Source: Phylloscopus collybita
Lineage: Eukaryota; Chordata; Aves; Passeriformes; Phylloscopidae
Direction: 5' to 3'
Assembly (NCBI GenBank): GCA_027886175.1
Contig: JAJNNQ010000027.1
Span: 9,190,001 to 9,254,000, forward strand
DNA length: 64,000 nt
Shown: positions 39,256 to 50,011 of the stretch, one piece after another
Layout: each line of letters starts with the position of its first letter
How positions within the stretch are numbered: position 1 is the stretch's first letter
Made by a program: the position numbers and the translations under genes
Notes under the pieces: generated by a model
The model's database searches: none
What the model saw: the letters and a program-made list of their open reading frames with translations, nothing else
What the model was told of the DNA's origin: nothing

Positions 39256-40078
39256 ACTGAGGATTCACCTGACGGCTATACTAAGTGTAGGACCTTTCAG
39301 GCAGTCTCCTCTCGCCGTGTGCGTGCTTTTGCTTTGTGTTTGCATGCTGCAGAGAAGCACTCCTGCTTGCTATTGTTTCCAGCTAACTCCGACGCAGGTG
39401 CAATGATACTTCTGCATTTGCCAGCACAAAATCACTTTCTATTTGAGTTGGACTTCCCCCCTGCATTCAGCATCCCAAGCAGAAGCTCTGCTGTCTCTCT
39501 GCGGCTTGTGCACAGCAGAGCTGTCCAGAACGAGAAGCTGCCTTTTTGCCGAGAGAGCAGCGTTTTGCAGCAGGAAAGCAGGCGTCCTCGGGCAAGCCGC
39601 AGGGTGTGCAGAGAAGCGAAAGGAAAGCGGGGAAGAACGTGGAAAGCAAGAAAATATCGCGGAGAGCAGGTGTTTGCAAGGACGTTGAGGCAGAAAACGG
39701 CAAAGCTGTTTTCTTCAGTGGGAGCTTCGGGTCGACTTCTAGAAAGTCCCCCAGCACAGATGCCAGACATGATTAGTCCTCATTAATCATGTCTGGGTTT
39801 CACCTGTAAAATAGCTGTCGCTATACTGAGTGCAGGACGTGTCAGGCAGTCTCCTCTCGCCTTGTGCGTGCTTCTGCTTTGTGTTTCCATGCTGCAGAGA
39901 AGCTCTCCTGCTTGCTTCTGCTTCAGGCAAGACAACACAGTTGTGCACTAATACTGTTGCCTTTGCCAGAACAAAATCACTTGCTAGTTGAGTTGGAGTC
40001 GCCCCAGCATTCAGCAGCGTAAGCAGAAGCTCAGCTGTGTCTCTGCGGCTTCTGCACAGCACAAGAAAATTCTCATTG
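39256..40078 (-). repeat. Region C, diverged relatives of satellite A in inverted orientation
   Basis: Read on the plus strand, this segment resembles the reverse complement of satellite A. Shared blocks include TCAGGCAGTCTCCTCTCGCC at 39297 and 39840, and AGCAGAGCTGTC followed by GAACGAGAAGCTGC near 39515. The homologous block CTATACT recurs at 39276 and 39821, giving a 545-bp period. The first unit is complete; the second is cut at satellite D. Divergence from satellite A is much greater than among A monomers. It could be an old satellite relative or a fragment of the element from which A arose. No open frame here looks like a protein I recognise. Confidence 0.8.
39763..39796. repeat. Perfect 13-bp inverted repeat
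   Basis: The arms CCAGACATGATTA (39763-39775) and TAATCATGTCTGG (39784-39796) are exact reverse complements around an 8-base loop. The palindrome lies in the part of the region C unit where satellite A has unrelated sequence, so it is not part of the A monomer. It could form a hairpin or cruciform. No tract of T follows that would make it a terminator. Confidence 0.9.
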
Positions 40079-42139
40079 CAAGGAAGATAGCACTAGACAC
40101 AAACGGTGGCCCTTTTACATGAGAAACCAAAGTCTCCAGCCCATGTTCCTGATGTCAGGTTATAAGAGGCATTTGGGACTACAAGAGCAGACAAACTCCC
40201 AAGTGGTGGTAGATTCCATCTCGGAGATATCCTCATTTGTATAGAATTTTAAAAGGCAGTATTCTAGTGGCAGGCAAAAAACACTGGACATGAACGGTGG
40301 CCCCTTTCCATGGAAACCAAAGTCTCCACCTCACGTTTCATATGTCAGTTGATAGGAGGCCTTTGGAACTACAAGGGCAGACAAACTTACAGCTGGTGTT
40401 AGATTCCATCTGGGAGATACCCTCATTTGTATGCAATTTTAGTAGGCATAAGCCCAGTGGCAGGCAGACAGCAATAGACACGAACGGTGGGCCTTTTCCA
40501 TGGGAAACCAAAGTCTCCACCCCACGTTCCTGATGGCAGTTTGTAGGAGGCCTTTAGCATTAAAGGGCAGATAAACTTCTATCTAGTGGGAAATTGCACT
40601 TGGGAGATATCCTCATTTGTAGGGAATTTTAGTAGGCATATGCCCACTGGCAGGCAGACAGCATTAGAAACGAACGGTGGCCCTTTTCCATGGAAAAACA
40701 AATTATCCATCCTATGTTCCTGATGTCAGTTTGAAGGAGGCCTTTGGCACTACAAGGGCAGACAATCTTCCATCTGGTGGTAGATTGCACCTTGGAGATG
40801 TCCTCATTTGTATGGAATATTAGTGGTGTTTTAGTATTCAGAAGCCCAGTTGTAGACAGACAGCATTAAACATGAACGGTGGGCCTTTTCCATAGGAAAC
40901 CAAATTCTCCAGGCCAGGTTCCGAATGTCAGTTTGAAGGAGGCCTTTGGCCCTTCAAGAGCAGACAAACTTCCATCTGGTGGCATATTGCATCTGGGAGA
41001 TATCCTCATTTGTATGTAATTTCAGTAGTCATAAGCCCAGTGGCATGGAGACAGCATTAAACAACAAGGGTGGCCCTTTTCCATGGGAAACCAAAGCGTC
41101 CTCTCCAGATTCCTGATGTCAGTTTGTAGTAGGCCGCTGGCATTACAAGGGCAGACAAACTTTCAACTGGTGGTAGACTCCATCTGGGAGATATCGTCAT
41201 TTGTATGGGATTTTACTAAGCATAAACCGAGTGGCAGGCACATAGCATTAGACACAAACGGTGGCCCATTTCCATGGGAAAACAAAGTCTCCACCCCACG
41301 TTCCTGATGTCAGTTTTTAGGAGGCCTTTGGCACTACGAGGGAGACAAAATTCCACCTGGTGGCTGGGAGATATCCTCATTTGTATGGAACTTCAGTAGT
41401 CATAACCACAGTCCCAGGTAGACAGCATTAGACAGGAACGGTGGACCTTTTCCATGGGAAACCAAAGTCTCCACCCTAGCTTCCTGATGGCAGTTTGTAG
41501 GAGGCCTTTGGAAACACAAGGGCAGAGAAACTTCCATCTGGTGTTACATTGCACCTGGGAGATATTCTCATTTATATGGAATTTTAGTGGAATTTTAGTA
41601 GGCAGAATCCCAGTGACAGGCAGACAGAATTAGACATGAATAGTGGCCCATTACCATAAGAAACCAAAATCTCCACCGTATGTTCATGATGTCATTTTTT
41701 AGGAGGCCTCTGGCATTACAAGAGGAGACAAACTTCCAACTGGTGGCATATTGCATCTGGGAGATATCCTCATTTGTATGTAATTTTAGCAGCCATAAGC
41801 CCAATGGCAGGCAGACAGCATTAGACACAAACGGTGGCCCTTTTCCATGGGAAACCAAAGTCTCCGCCCCAGGTTCCTGATGTCAGTTTTTAGGAGGCCT
41901 TTGGAACTAAAAGGGCAGATAAACTTCCAACTGGTGGTAGATTCCAGCTGGGAGATATCCTCATTTGTATGGAACTTTAGCAGGAATAAGCCCAGTGAAA
42001 GGCAGACAGCATTAGACACTACCTGTGGCCCTATCCCATGGAAAACCAAAGTCTCCACCTCACATTCCAGATGTCAGTTTGTAGAAGGCCTTTGGCACTA
42101 CAAGGGTAGAGAAACTTCCATCTTGTGGTAGGTTGCACC
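40079..42139 (+). repeat. Satellite D left-edge zone, degenerate monomers
   Basis: About eleven monomers next to region C are less regular than those inside the array. They carry indels and unusual variants, such as a shortened monomer near 41360 (CTGGTGGCTGGGAG lacks the usual GTAGATTGCAC block) and an expanded segment near 40820. No long-range repeat order is visible. The boundary with region C lies near 40062-40081, where GGAAGATAGCACTAGACAC replaces the usual GGCAGACAGCATTAGACAC. Confidence 0.82.
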
Positions 42140-45100
42140 TAGGAGATATCCTCATTTGTATGGAATTTTACTAGGCATAAGCCCAGTGGCAGACAGACAG
42201 CATTAGACACTAACAGTGGCCCTTTTCCATGAAAAACCAAAGTCTCCAGCCCACATTCCGGATGTCAATTTGTAGAAGGCCTTTCGAACTACAAGGGCAG
42301 AAAAATTTGCAACTGGTTGTAGATTCCATCTGGGAGATATCCTCATTTGTATGGAATTTTAGTACTCATAAGCCCAGAGGCAAGGAGACAGCATTGGAAA
42401 GGAAAAGGCCCTTTTCCATGAGAAACCAAAGTCTCCACCCCACGTTCCTGATGTTAGTTTGTAGGAGGCATTTGGCACTACAAAGGTAGAAAAACTTCCA
42501 TCTGGTGGTGGATTGCACCTGGGAGATATCCTCATTTGTATGGAATTTTACTAGGCATAAGCCCAGTGGCAGGCAGACAGCATTAGACACAAACAGTGGT
42601 CCTTTTCCATGCGAAACCAAAGTCTCCACCTCATGTTCTTGACGTTAGTTTTTAGGAGGCCTTTGACACTACAAGGGCAAAGAACCTTCCATGTGCTGGT
42701 ATATTCCATCTGGGAGATATACTCATTTGTAAGGAATTACAGCAGGCATAAGCCCTTTGGCAGGCAGACAGCATTAGACACGAAATGTGGCCCTTTTCCA
42801 TGGGAAACCAAAGTCTCCACCCCACGTTCCTGATGTTAGTTTGTAGGAGGCATTTGGAACTACAAAGGTAGACAAACTTCCATCTGGTGGTGGATTGCAC
42901 CTGGGAGATATCCTCATTTGTATGGAGTTTCAGCAGGCCTAATCCCAGTGTGCGGCAGACAGCTTTAGACCCGAACGGTGGCCCTTTTCCATGGGAATCC
43001 AAAGTCTCCACCCCATGTTCCTGATGTCAGTTTGTAGGAGGCCTTTGGCACTACATGGGCAGAGAAACTTCCATCTGGTGGTAGATTGCACCTGGGAGAC
43101 ATCCTCATTTCTATGGAGTTTCAGCAGGCCTAAGCCCAGTGTGCGGCAGACAGCTTTAGACACGAATGGTGGCCCTTTTCCATGGGTAACCAAAGTCTCC
43201 ACCCCATGTTCCTGATGTCAGTTTGTCGGAGGATTTTGGCAGTACAAGGGCAGACAGACTTGCAGCTGCTGGTAGATTCCATCTGGGAGATATCCTCATT
43301 TGTATGGAATTTCAGCAGGCAAAAGCCCAATGGCAGGCAGACAGCAATAGACACGAACGGTGGCCTTTTTTCATGGGAAACCAGTGTCTCCACGTCACGT
43401 TCCTGAATGTCAGTTTGTAGGGGGCCTTTTGCACTACAATAGTTGACAAAATGTCAACTGGTGGGAGATTCCATCTGGGAGATATCCTCATTTGTATGCA
43501 ATTTCAGCAGGCATAAGCCCAGTGGCAGGCAGACACCATTAGACACGAACAGTGGCCCATTTCCATGGGAAACCAAATTATACACCCAACGTTCCTTATG
43601 TCAGTTTGTAGGAGGCATTTGGCACTACAAGGGTCGACAAACTTCCATCTGGTGGTGGATTGCACCTGGGAGATATCCTCCTTTGTATGGAATTTTACTA
43701 GGCATAAGCCCAGTGGCAGACAGACAGCATTAGACACCAACAGTGGCCCTTTTCCATGAGAAACCAAAGTCTCCACCCACATTCCGGATGTCAGTTTGTA
43801 GAAGGCCTTTGGAACTACAAGGGCAGAAAAACTTGCAACTGGTTGTAGATTCCATCTGGGAGATATCCTCATTTGTATGGAATTTTAGTACTCATAAGCC
43901 CAGTGGCAAGGAGACAGCATTGGACAGGAAAAGGCTCTTTTCCATGGGAAACCAAAGTCTCCACCCCACATTCCTGATGTTAGTTTGTAGGAGGCATTTG
44001 GCACTACAAGGGTCGACAAACTTCCATCTGGTGGTGGATTGCACCTGGGAGATATCCTCATTTCTATGGAGTTTCAGTAGCCCTAAACCCAGTGTGCGGC
44101 TGACAGATTTAGACACTAACGGAGGCCCTTTTCCATGGGAAACCAAAGCCTCCACCTCGCATCTCTGATGTTAGTTTGTAGGAGGACTTTGGCACTACAA
44201 GGGAAAACAACCTTCCGTGTGCTGGTATATTCCATCTGGGAGATATACTCATTTGTAAGGAATTACAGCTAGCAAAAGCCCTTTGGCAGGCAGACAGCAT
44301 TAGACACGAAATGTGGCCCTTTTCCATGGGAAACCAACGTCTCCACCCCATGTTCCTGATGCCAGTTTGTAGGAGGCTTTTGGCAGTACAAGGGCAGACA
44401 AACTTCTATCTGGTGGTAGATTCCATCTGGGAGATATCCTCATTTGTATGGAATTTCAGCAGGCAAAAGCCCAGTGGCAGGCAGACAGCATTAGACACGA
44501 ACGGCGGCCCTTTTCCATGGGAAACCAAGGTCTCCACCTCACGTTCCTGAATGTCAGTTTGTAGGGGGCCTTTTGCACTACAATGGCAGACAAAATTACA
44601 ACTGGTGGTAGATTCCATCTGGGAGATATCTTCATTTGTATCCAATTTTAGTACCAATCGGCCCAGTGGCAGGCAGACAGCATTAGCAACGAACGGTGGC
44701 CCTTTTCCATGGGATACCAAAGTCATCACACCACTCTCTGTATGTCGGTTTGTAGGAGGCCTTTGGCACTATAAGGGCAGAAAAACTTCCAACTGGTGGT
44801 ATATTGCATCTGGGAGATATCCTTATTTGTATGGAATTTCAGTGGAATATAAGTAGGCAGAAGCCAAGTGGGAAGCAGACAGAATCAGACAGGAATGGTA
44901 GCCCTTTTCCATGGGAAACCAAAGTCTCCACCCCACATTCCAGATGTCAGTTTGTAAAAGGCCTTTGGCACTACAAAGGCAGACAAACTTCCAACTGGTG
45001 GTAGATTCCATCTGGGATTTATCCTCATTTGTATGGAATTTTAGCAGGCATAAGCCCAGTGGCGGGCAAACCTCCTTAGACACGAATGCTGGCCTTTTTC

Positions 45101-45203
45101 CATGGGAAATCAAAGTCTCCACCCCACCTTCCAGATCTCAGTTTGTAGGAGGTCTTTGGCACGACAAGGTCAGAAAAACTTCCATCTGGTGGTGGATTGC
45201 ACC
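42140..45203 (+). repeat. Satellite D HOR copy 1 (16 monomers, 3064 bp)
   Basis: This block matches the next one at a constant offset of 3064 bp, about sixteen monomers. Marker pairs include the GGATTTTGGC variant at 43231 and 46295, GTTGACAAAATGTCAAC at 43442 and 46506, and the 202-bp monomer duplication at 44832 and 47896. The left boundary is approximate: similarity to copy 2 rises sharply near 42140. Confidence 0.88.
43560..43572. repeat. Conserved dyad symmetry of satellite D (representative copy)
   Basis: TTTCC-ATG-GGAAA is a 5-bp-arm dyad around three bases and includes an NcoI site (CCATGG). It appears in most satellite D monomers and is among their least variable segments. Exceptions include CATGAGAAACC, CATGCGAAACC and CCTAGGGAAACC. 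Whether the symmetry has a function, for example in DNA structure or protein binding, is unknown. Confidence 0.75.
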
Positions 45204-48200
45204 TGGGAGATATCCTCATTTGTATGGAATTTTACTAGGCATAAGCCCAGTGGCAGACAGACAGCATTAGACACTAACAGTGGCCCTTTTCCATGAGAAA
45301 CCAAAGTCTCCAGCCCACATTCCGGATGTCAATTTGTAGAAGGCCTTTCGAACTACAAGGGCAGAAAAACTTGCAACTGGTTGTATATTCCATCTGGGAG
45401 ATATCCTCATTTGTATGGAAGTTTAGTACTCATAAGCCCAGAGGCAAGGAGACAGCATTGGAAAGGAAAAGGCCCTTTTCCATGAGAAACCAAAGTCTCC
45501 ACCCCACGTTCCTGATGTTAGTTTGTAGGAGGCATTTGGCACTACAAAGGTAGACAAACTTCCATCTGGTGGTGGATTGCACCTGGGAGATATCCTCATT
45601 TGTATGGAATTTTACTAGGCATAAGCCCAGTGGCAGGCAGACAGCATTAGACACAAACAGTGGTCCTTTTCCATGCGAAACCAAAGTCTCCACCTCATGT
45701 TCTTGACGTTAGTTTTTAGGAGGCCTTTGGCACTACAAGGGCAAACAACCTTCCATGTGCTGGTATATTCCATCTGGGAGATATACTCATTTGTAAGGAA
45801 TTACAGCAGGCATAAGCCCTTTAGCAGGCAGACAGCATTAGACAAGAAATGTGGCCCTTTTCCATGGGAAACCAAAGTCTCCACCCCACGTTCCTGATGT
45901 TAGTTTGTAGGAGGCATTTGGAACTACAAAGGTAGACAAACTTCCATCTGGTGGTGGATTGCACCTGGGAGATATCCTCATTTGTATGGAGTTTCAGCAG
46001 GCCTAATCCCAGTGTGCGGCAGACAGCTTTAGACCCGAACGGTGGCCCTTTTCCATGGGAATCCAAAGTCTCCACCCCATGTTCCTGATGTCAGTTTGTA
46101 GGAGGCCTTTGGCACTACATGGGCAGAGAAACTTCCATCTGGTGGTAGATTGCACTTGGGAGACATCCTCATTTCTATGGAGTTTCAGCAGGCCTAAGCC
46201 CAGTGTGCGGCAGACAGCTTTAGACACGAATGGTGGCCCTTTTCCATGGGTAACCAAAGTCTCCACCCCATGTTCCTGATGTCAGTTTGTCGGAGGATTT
46301 TGGCTGTACAAGGGCAGACAGACTTGCAGCTGCTGGTAGATTCCATCTGGGAGATATCCTCATTTGTATGGAATTTCAGCAGGCAAAAGCCCAATGGCAG
46401 GCAGACAGCAATAGACACGAACGGTGGCCTTTTTTCATGGGAAACCAGTGTCTCCACGTCACGTTCCTGAATGTCAGTTTGTAGGGGGCCTTTTGCACTA
46501 CAATGGTTGACAAAATGTCAACTGGTGGGAGATTCCATCTGGGAGATATCCTCATTTGTATGCAATTTCAGCAGGCATAAGCCCAGTGGCAGGCAGACAC
46601 CATTAGACACGAACAGTGGCCCATTTCCATGGGAAACCAAATTATACACCCTACGTTCCTTATGTCAGTTTGTAGGAGGCATTTGGCACTACAAGGGTCG
46701 ACAAACTTCCATCTGGTGGTGGATTGCACCTGGGAGATATCCTCCTTTGTATGGAATTTTACTAGGCATAAGCCCAGTGGTAGACAGAGAGCATTAGACA
46801 ACAACAGTGGCCCTTTTCCATGAGAAACCAAAGTCTCCACCCACATTCCGGATGTCAGTTTGTAGAAGGCCTTTGGAACTACAAGGGCAGAAAAACTTGC
46901 AACTGGTTGTAGATTCCATCTGGGAGATATCCTCATTTGTATGGAATTTTAGTACTCATAAGCCCAGTGGCAAGGAGACAGCATTGGACAGGAAAAGGCT
47001 CTTTTCCATGGGAAACCAAAGTCTCCACCCCACATTCCTGATGTTAGTTTGTAGGAGGCATTTGGCACTACAAGGGTCGACAAACTTCCATCTGGTGGTG
47101 GATTGCACCTGGGAGATATCCTCATTTCTATGGAGTTTCAGTAGCCCTAAACCCAGTGTGCGGCTGACAGATTTAGACACAAACGGAGGCCCTTTTCCAT
47201 GGGAAACCAAAGCCTCCACCTCGCATCTCTGATGTTAGTTTGTAGGAGGACTTTGGCACTACAAGGGAAAACAACCTTCCGTGTGCTGGTATATTCCATC
47301 TGGGAGATATACTCATTTGTAAGGAATTACAGCTAGCAAAAGCCCTTTGGCAGGCAGACAGCATTAGACACGAACGCTGGCCCTTTTCCATGGGAAACCA
47401 ACGTCTCCACCCCATGTTCCTGATGCCAGTTTGTAGGAGGCTTTTGGCAGTACAAGGGCAGACAAACTTCTATCTGGTGGTAGATTCCATCTGGGAGATA
47501 TCCTCATTTGTATGGAATTTCAGCAGGCAAAAGCCCAGTGGCAGGCAGACAGCATTAGACACGAACGGCGGCCCTTTTCCATGGGAAACCAAGGTCTCCA
47601 CCTCACGTTCCTGAATGTCAGTTTGTAGGGGGCCTTTTGCACTACAATGGCAGACAAAATTACAACTGGTGGTAGATTCCATCTGGGAGATATCTTCATT
47701 TGTATCCAATTTTAGTACCAATCGGCCCAGTGGCAGGCAGACAGCATTAGCAACGAACGGTGGCCCTTTTCCATGGGATACCAAAGTCATCACACCACTC
47801 TCTGTATGTCGGTTTGTAGGAGGCCTTTGGCACTATAAGGGCAGAAAAACTTCCAACTGGTGGTATATTGCATCTGGGAGATATCCTTATTTGTATGGAA
47901 TTTCAGTGGAATATAAGTAGGCAGAAGCCAAGTGGGAAGCAGACAGAATCAGACAGGAATGGTAGCCCTTTTCCATGGGAAACCAAAGTCTCCACCCCAC
48001 ATTCCAGATGTCAGTTTGTAAAAGGCCTTTGGCACTACAAAGGCAGACAAACTTCCAACTGGTGGTAGATTCCATCTGGGATTTATCCTCATTTGTATGG
48101 AATTTTAGCAGGCATAAGCCCAGTGGCGGGCAAACCTCCTTAGACACGAATGCTGGCCTTTTTCCATGGGAAATCAAAGTCTCCACCCCACCTTCCAGAT

Positions 48201-48267
48201 CTCAGTTTGTAGGAGGTCTTTGGCACGACAAGGTCAGAAAAACTTCCATCTGGTGGTGGATTGCACC
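45204..48267 (+). repeat. Satellite D HOR copy 2 (16 monomers, 3064 bp)
   Basis: A second full copy in the same order and register. Differences from copy 1 are isolated substitutions, for example GGCTGTACAAGGG at 46304 against GGCAGTACAAGGG at 43240, and GAACGCTGG at 47371 against GAAATGTGG at 44307. No indel is needed across most of its length. Confidence 0.88.
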
Positions 48268-49042
48268 TGGGAGATATCCTCATTTGTATGGAATTTTACT
48301 AGGCATAAGCCCAGTGGCAGACAGACAGCATTAGACACTAACAGTGGCCCTTTTCCATGAGAAACCAAAGTCTCCAGCCCACATTCCGGATGTCAATTTG
48401 TAGAAGGCCTTTCGAACTACAAGGGCAGAAAAACTTGCAACTGGTTGTATATTCCATCTGGGAGATATCCTCATTTGTATGGAAGTTTAGTACTCATAAG
48501 CCCAGAGGCAAGGAGACAGCATTGGAAAGGAAAAGGCCCTTTTCCATGAGAAACCAAAGTCTCCACCCCACGTTCCTGATGTTAGTTTGTAGGAGGCATT
48601 TGGCACTACAAAGGTAGACAAACTTCCATCTGGTGGTGGATTGCACCTGGGAGATATCCTCATTTGTATGGAATTTTACTAGGCATAAGCCCAGTGGCAG
48701 GCAGACAGCATTAGACACAAACAGTGGTCCTTTTCCATGCGAAACCAAAGTCTCCACCTCATGTTCTTGACGTTAGTTTTTAGGAGGCCTTTGGCACTAC
48801 AAGGGCAAACAACCTTCCATGTGCTGGTATATTCCATCTGGGAGATATACTCATTTGTAAGGAATTACAGCAGGCATAAGCCCTTTGGCAGGCAGACAGC
48901 ATTAGACAAGAAATGTGGCTCTTTTCCATGGGAAACCAAAGTCTCCACCCCACGTTCCTGATGTTAGTTTGTAGGAGGCATTTGGAACTACAAAGGTAGA
49001 CAAACTTCCATCTGGTGGTGGATTGCACCTGGGAGATATCCT
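48268..49042 (+). repeat. Satellite D HOR copy 3, partial (about four monomers)
   Basis: The match to copy 2 continues at the 3064-bp offset, then stops abruptly near 49042. Copy 2 reads CTCATTTGTATGGAGTTTCAG at this point, while this copy switches to CTCCTTTGTATGTAATTTTAC, the type found in copy 2 near 46741. The switch occurs at the same position within the monomer, as expected for in-register recombination. Confidence 0.84.
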
Positions 49043-50011
49043 CCTTTGTATGTAATTTTACTAGGCATAAGCCCAGTGGCAGACAGAGAGCATTAGACAC
49101 CAACAGTGGCCCTTTTCCATGAGAAACCAAAGTCTCCAGCCCACATTCCGGATGTCAATTTCTAGAAGGTCTTTCGAACTACAAGGGCAGAAAAACTTGC
49201 AACTGGTTGTAGATTCCATCTGAGAGATATCCTCATTTTTATGGAATTTTAGTACTCATAAGCCCAAGGGCAAGGAGACAGCATTGGACAGGAAAAGGCC
49301 CTTTTCCATGGGAAACCAAAGTCTCCACCCCATGTTCCTGATGTCAGTTTGTAGGAGGCCTTTGGCACTACATGGGCAGAGAAACTTCCATCTGGTTGTA
49401 GATTGCACTTGGGAGGCATCCTCATTTGTATGGAGTTTCAGCAGGCCTAATCCCAGTGTGCGGCAGACAGCTTTAGACACGAATGGTGGCCCTTTTCCAT
49501 GGGAAACCAAAGTCTCCACCCCATGTTCCTGATGTCAGTTTGTCAGAGGCTTTTGGCTGTACAAGGGCAGACAAACTTCCAGCTGCTGGTAGATTCTATC
49601 TGGGAGATATCCTCATTTGTATGGAATTTCAGCAGGCAAAGCCCAGTGGCGGGCAGACAGCAATAGACACGAATGGTGGCCCTTTTCCATGGGAAACGAA
49701 AGTCTCCACCTCACATTCCAGATGTCAGTTTGTCGGAGGCTTTTGGCACTACAAGGGCAGACAAACTTCCGTCTGTTGATTGATTGCATCGGGGAGATAT
49801 CCTCATTTGTATGGATTTTCAGCAGGCAGAAACCCAGTGGCAGGCAGACAGCATTAGACACAAACCGTGGTCCTTTTCCATGCGAAACCAAAGTCTCCAT
49901 CTCATGTTCCTGATGTTAGTTTGTCGGAGGCCTTTGGCACTTCAAGGGCAAACAACCGTCCATGTGCTGGTATATTCCATCTGGGAGACACACTCATTTG
50001 TAAGGAATTAC
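49043..50011 (+). repeat. Satellite D mosaic segment
   Basis: About five monomers follow the broken HOR copy. Each resembles monomers elsewhere (the GGTCTTTCGAAC type, the CAGAGGCTTTTGG type, the TTGATTGATTGCATCGGGG type), but the order matches no neighbouring block for long. It looks like a junction zone left by repeated exchange. Confidence 0.72.

Noticed and set aside
39763..39796. Rho-independent terminator
   Set aside because: The hairpin is perfect but AT-rich, is not followed by a T run, and lies in eukaryotic satellite DNA.
39256..40078. Region C as a retroviral LTR or other named transposon
   Set aside because: I see no terminal TG/CA pair, polyadenylation signal, primer-binding site or target-site duplication that I can support, and I cannot search a repeat library. 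The relation to satellite A is clear; transposon origin is not.
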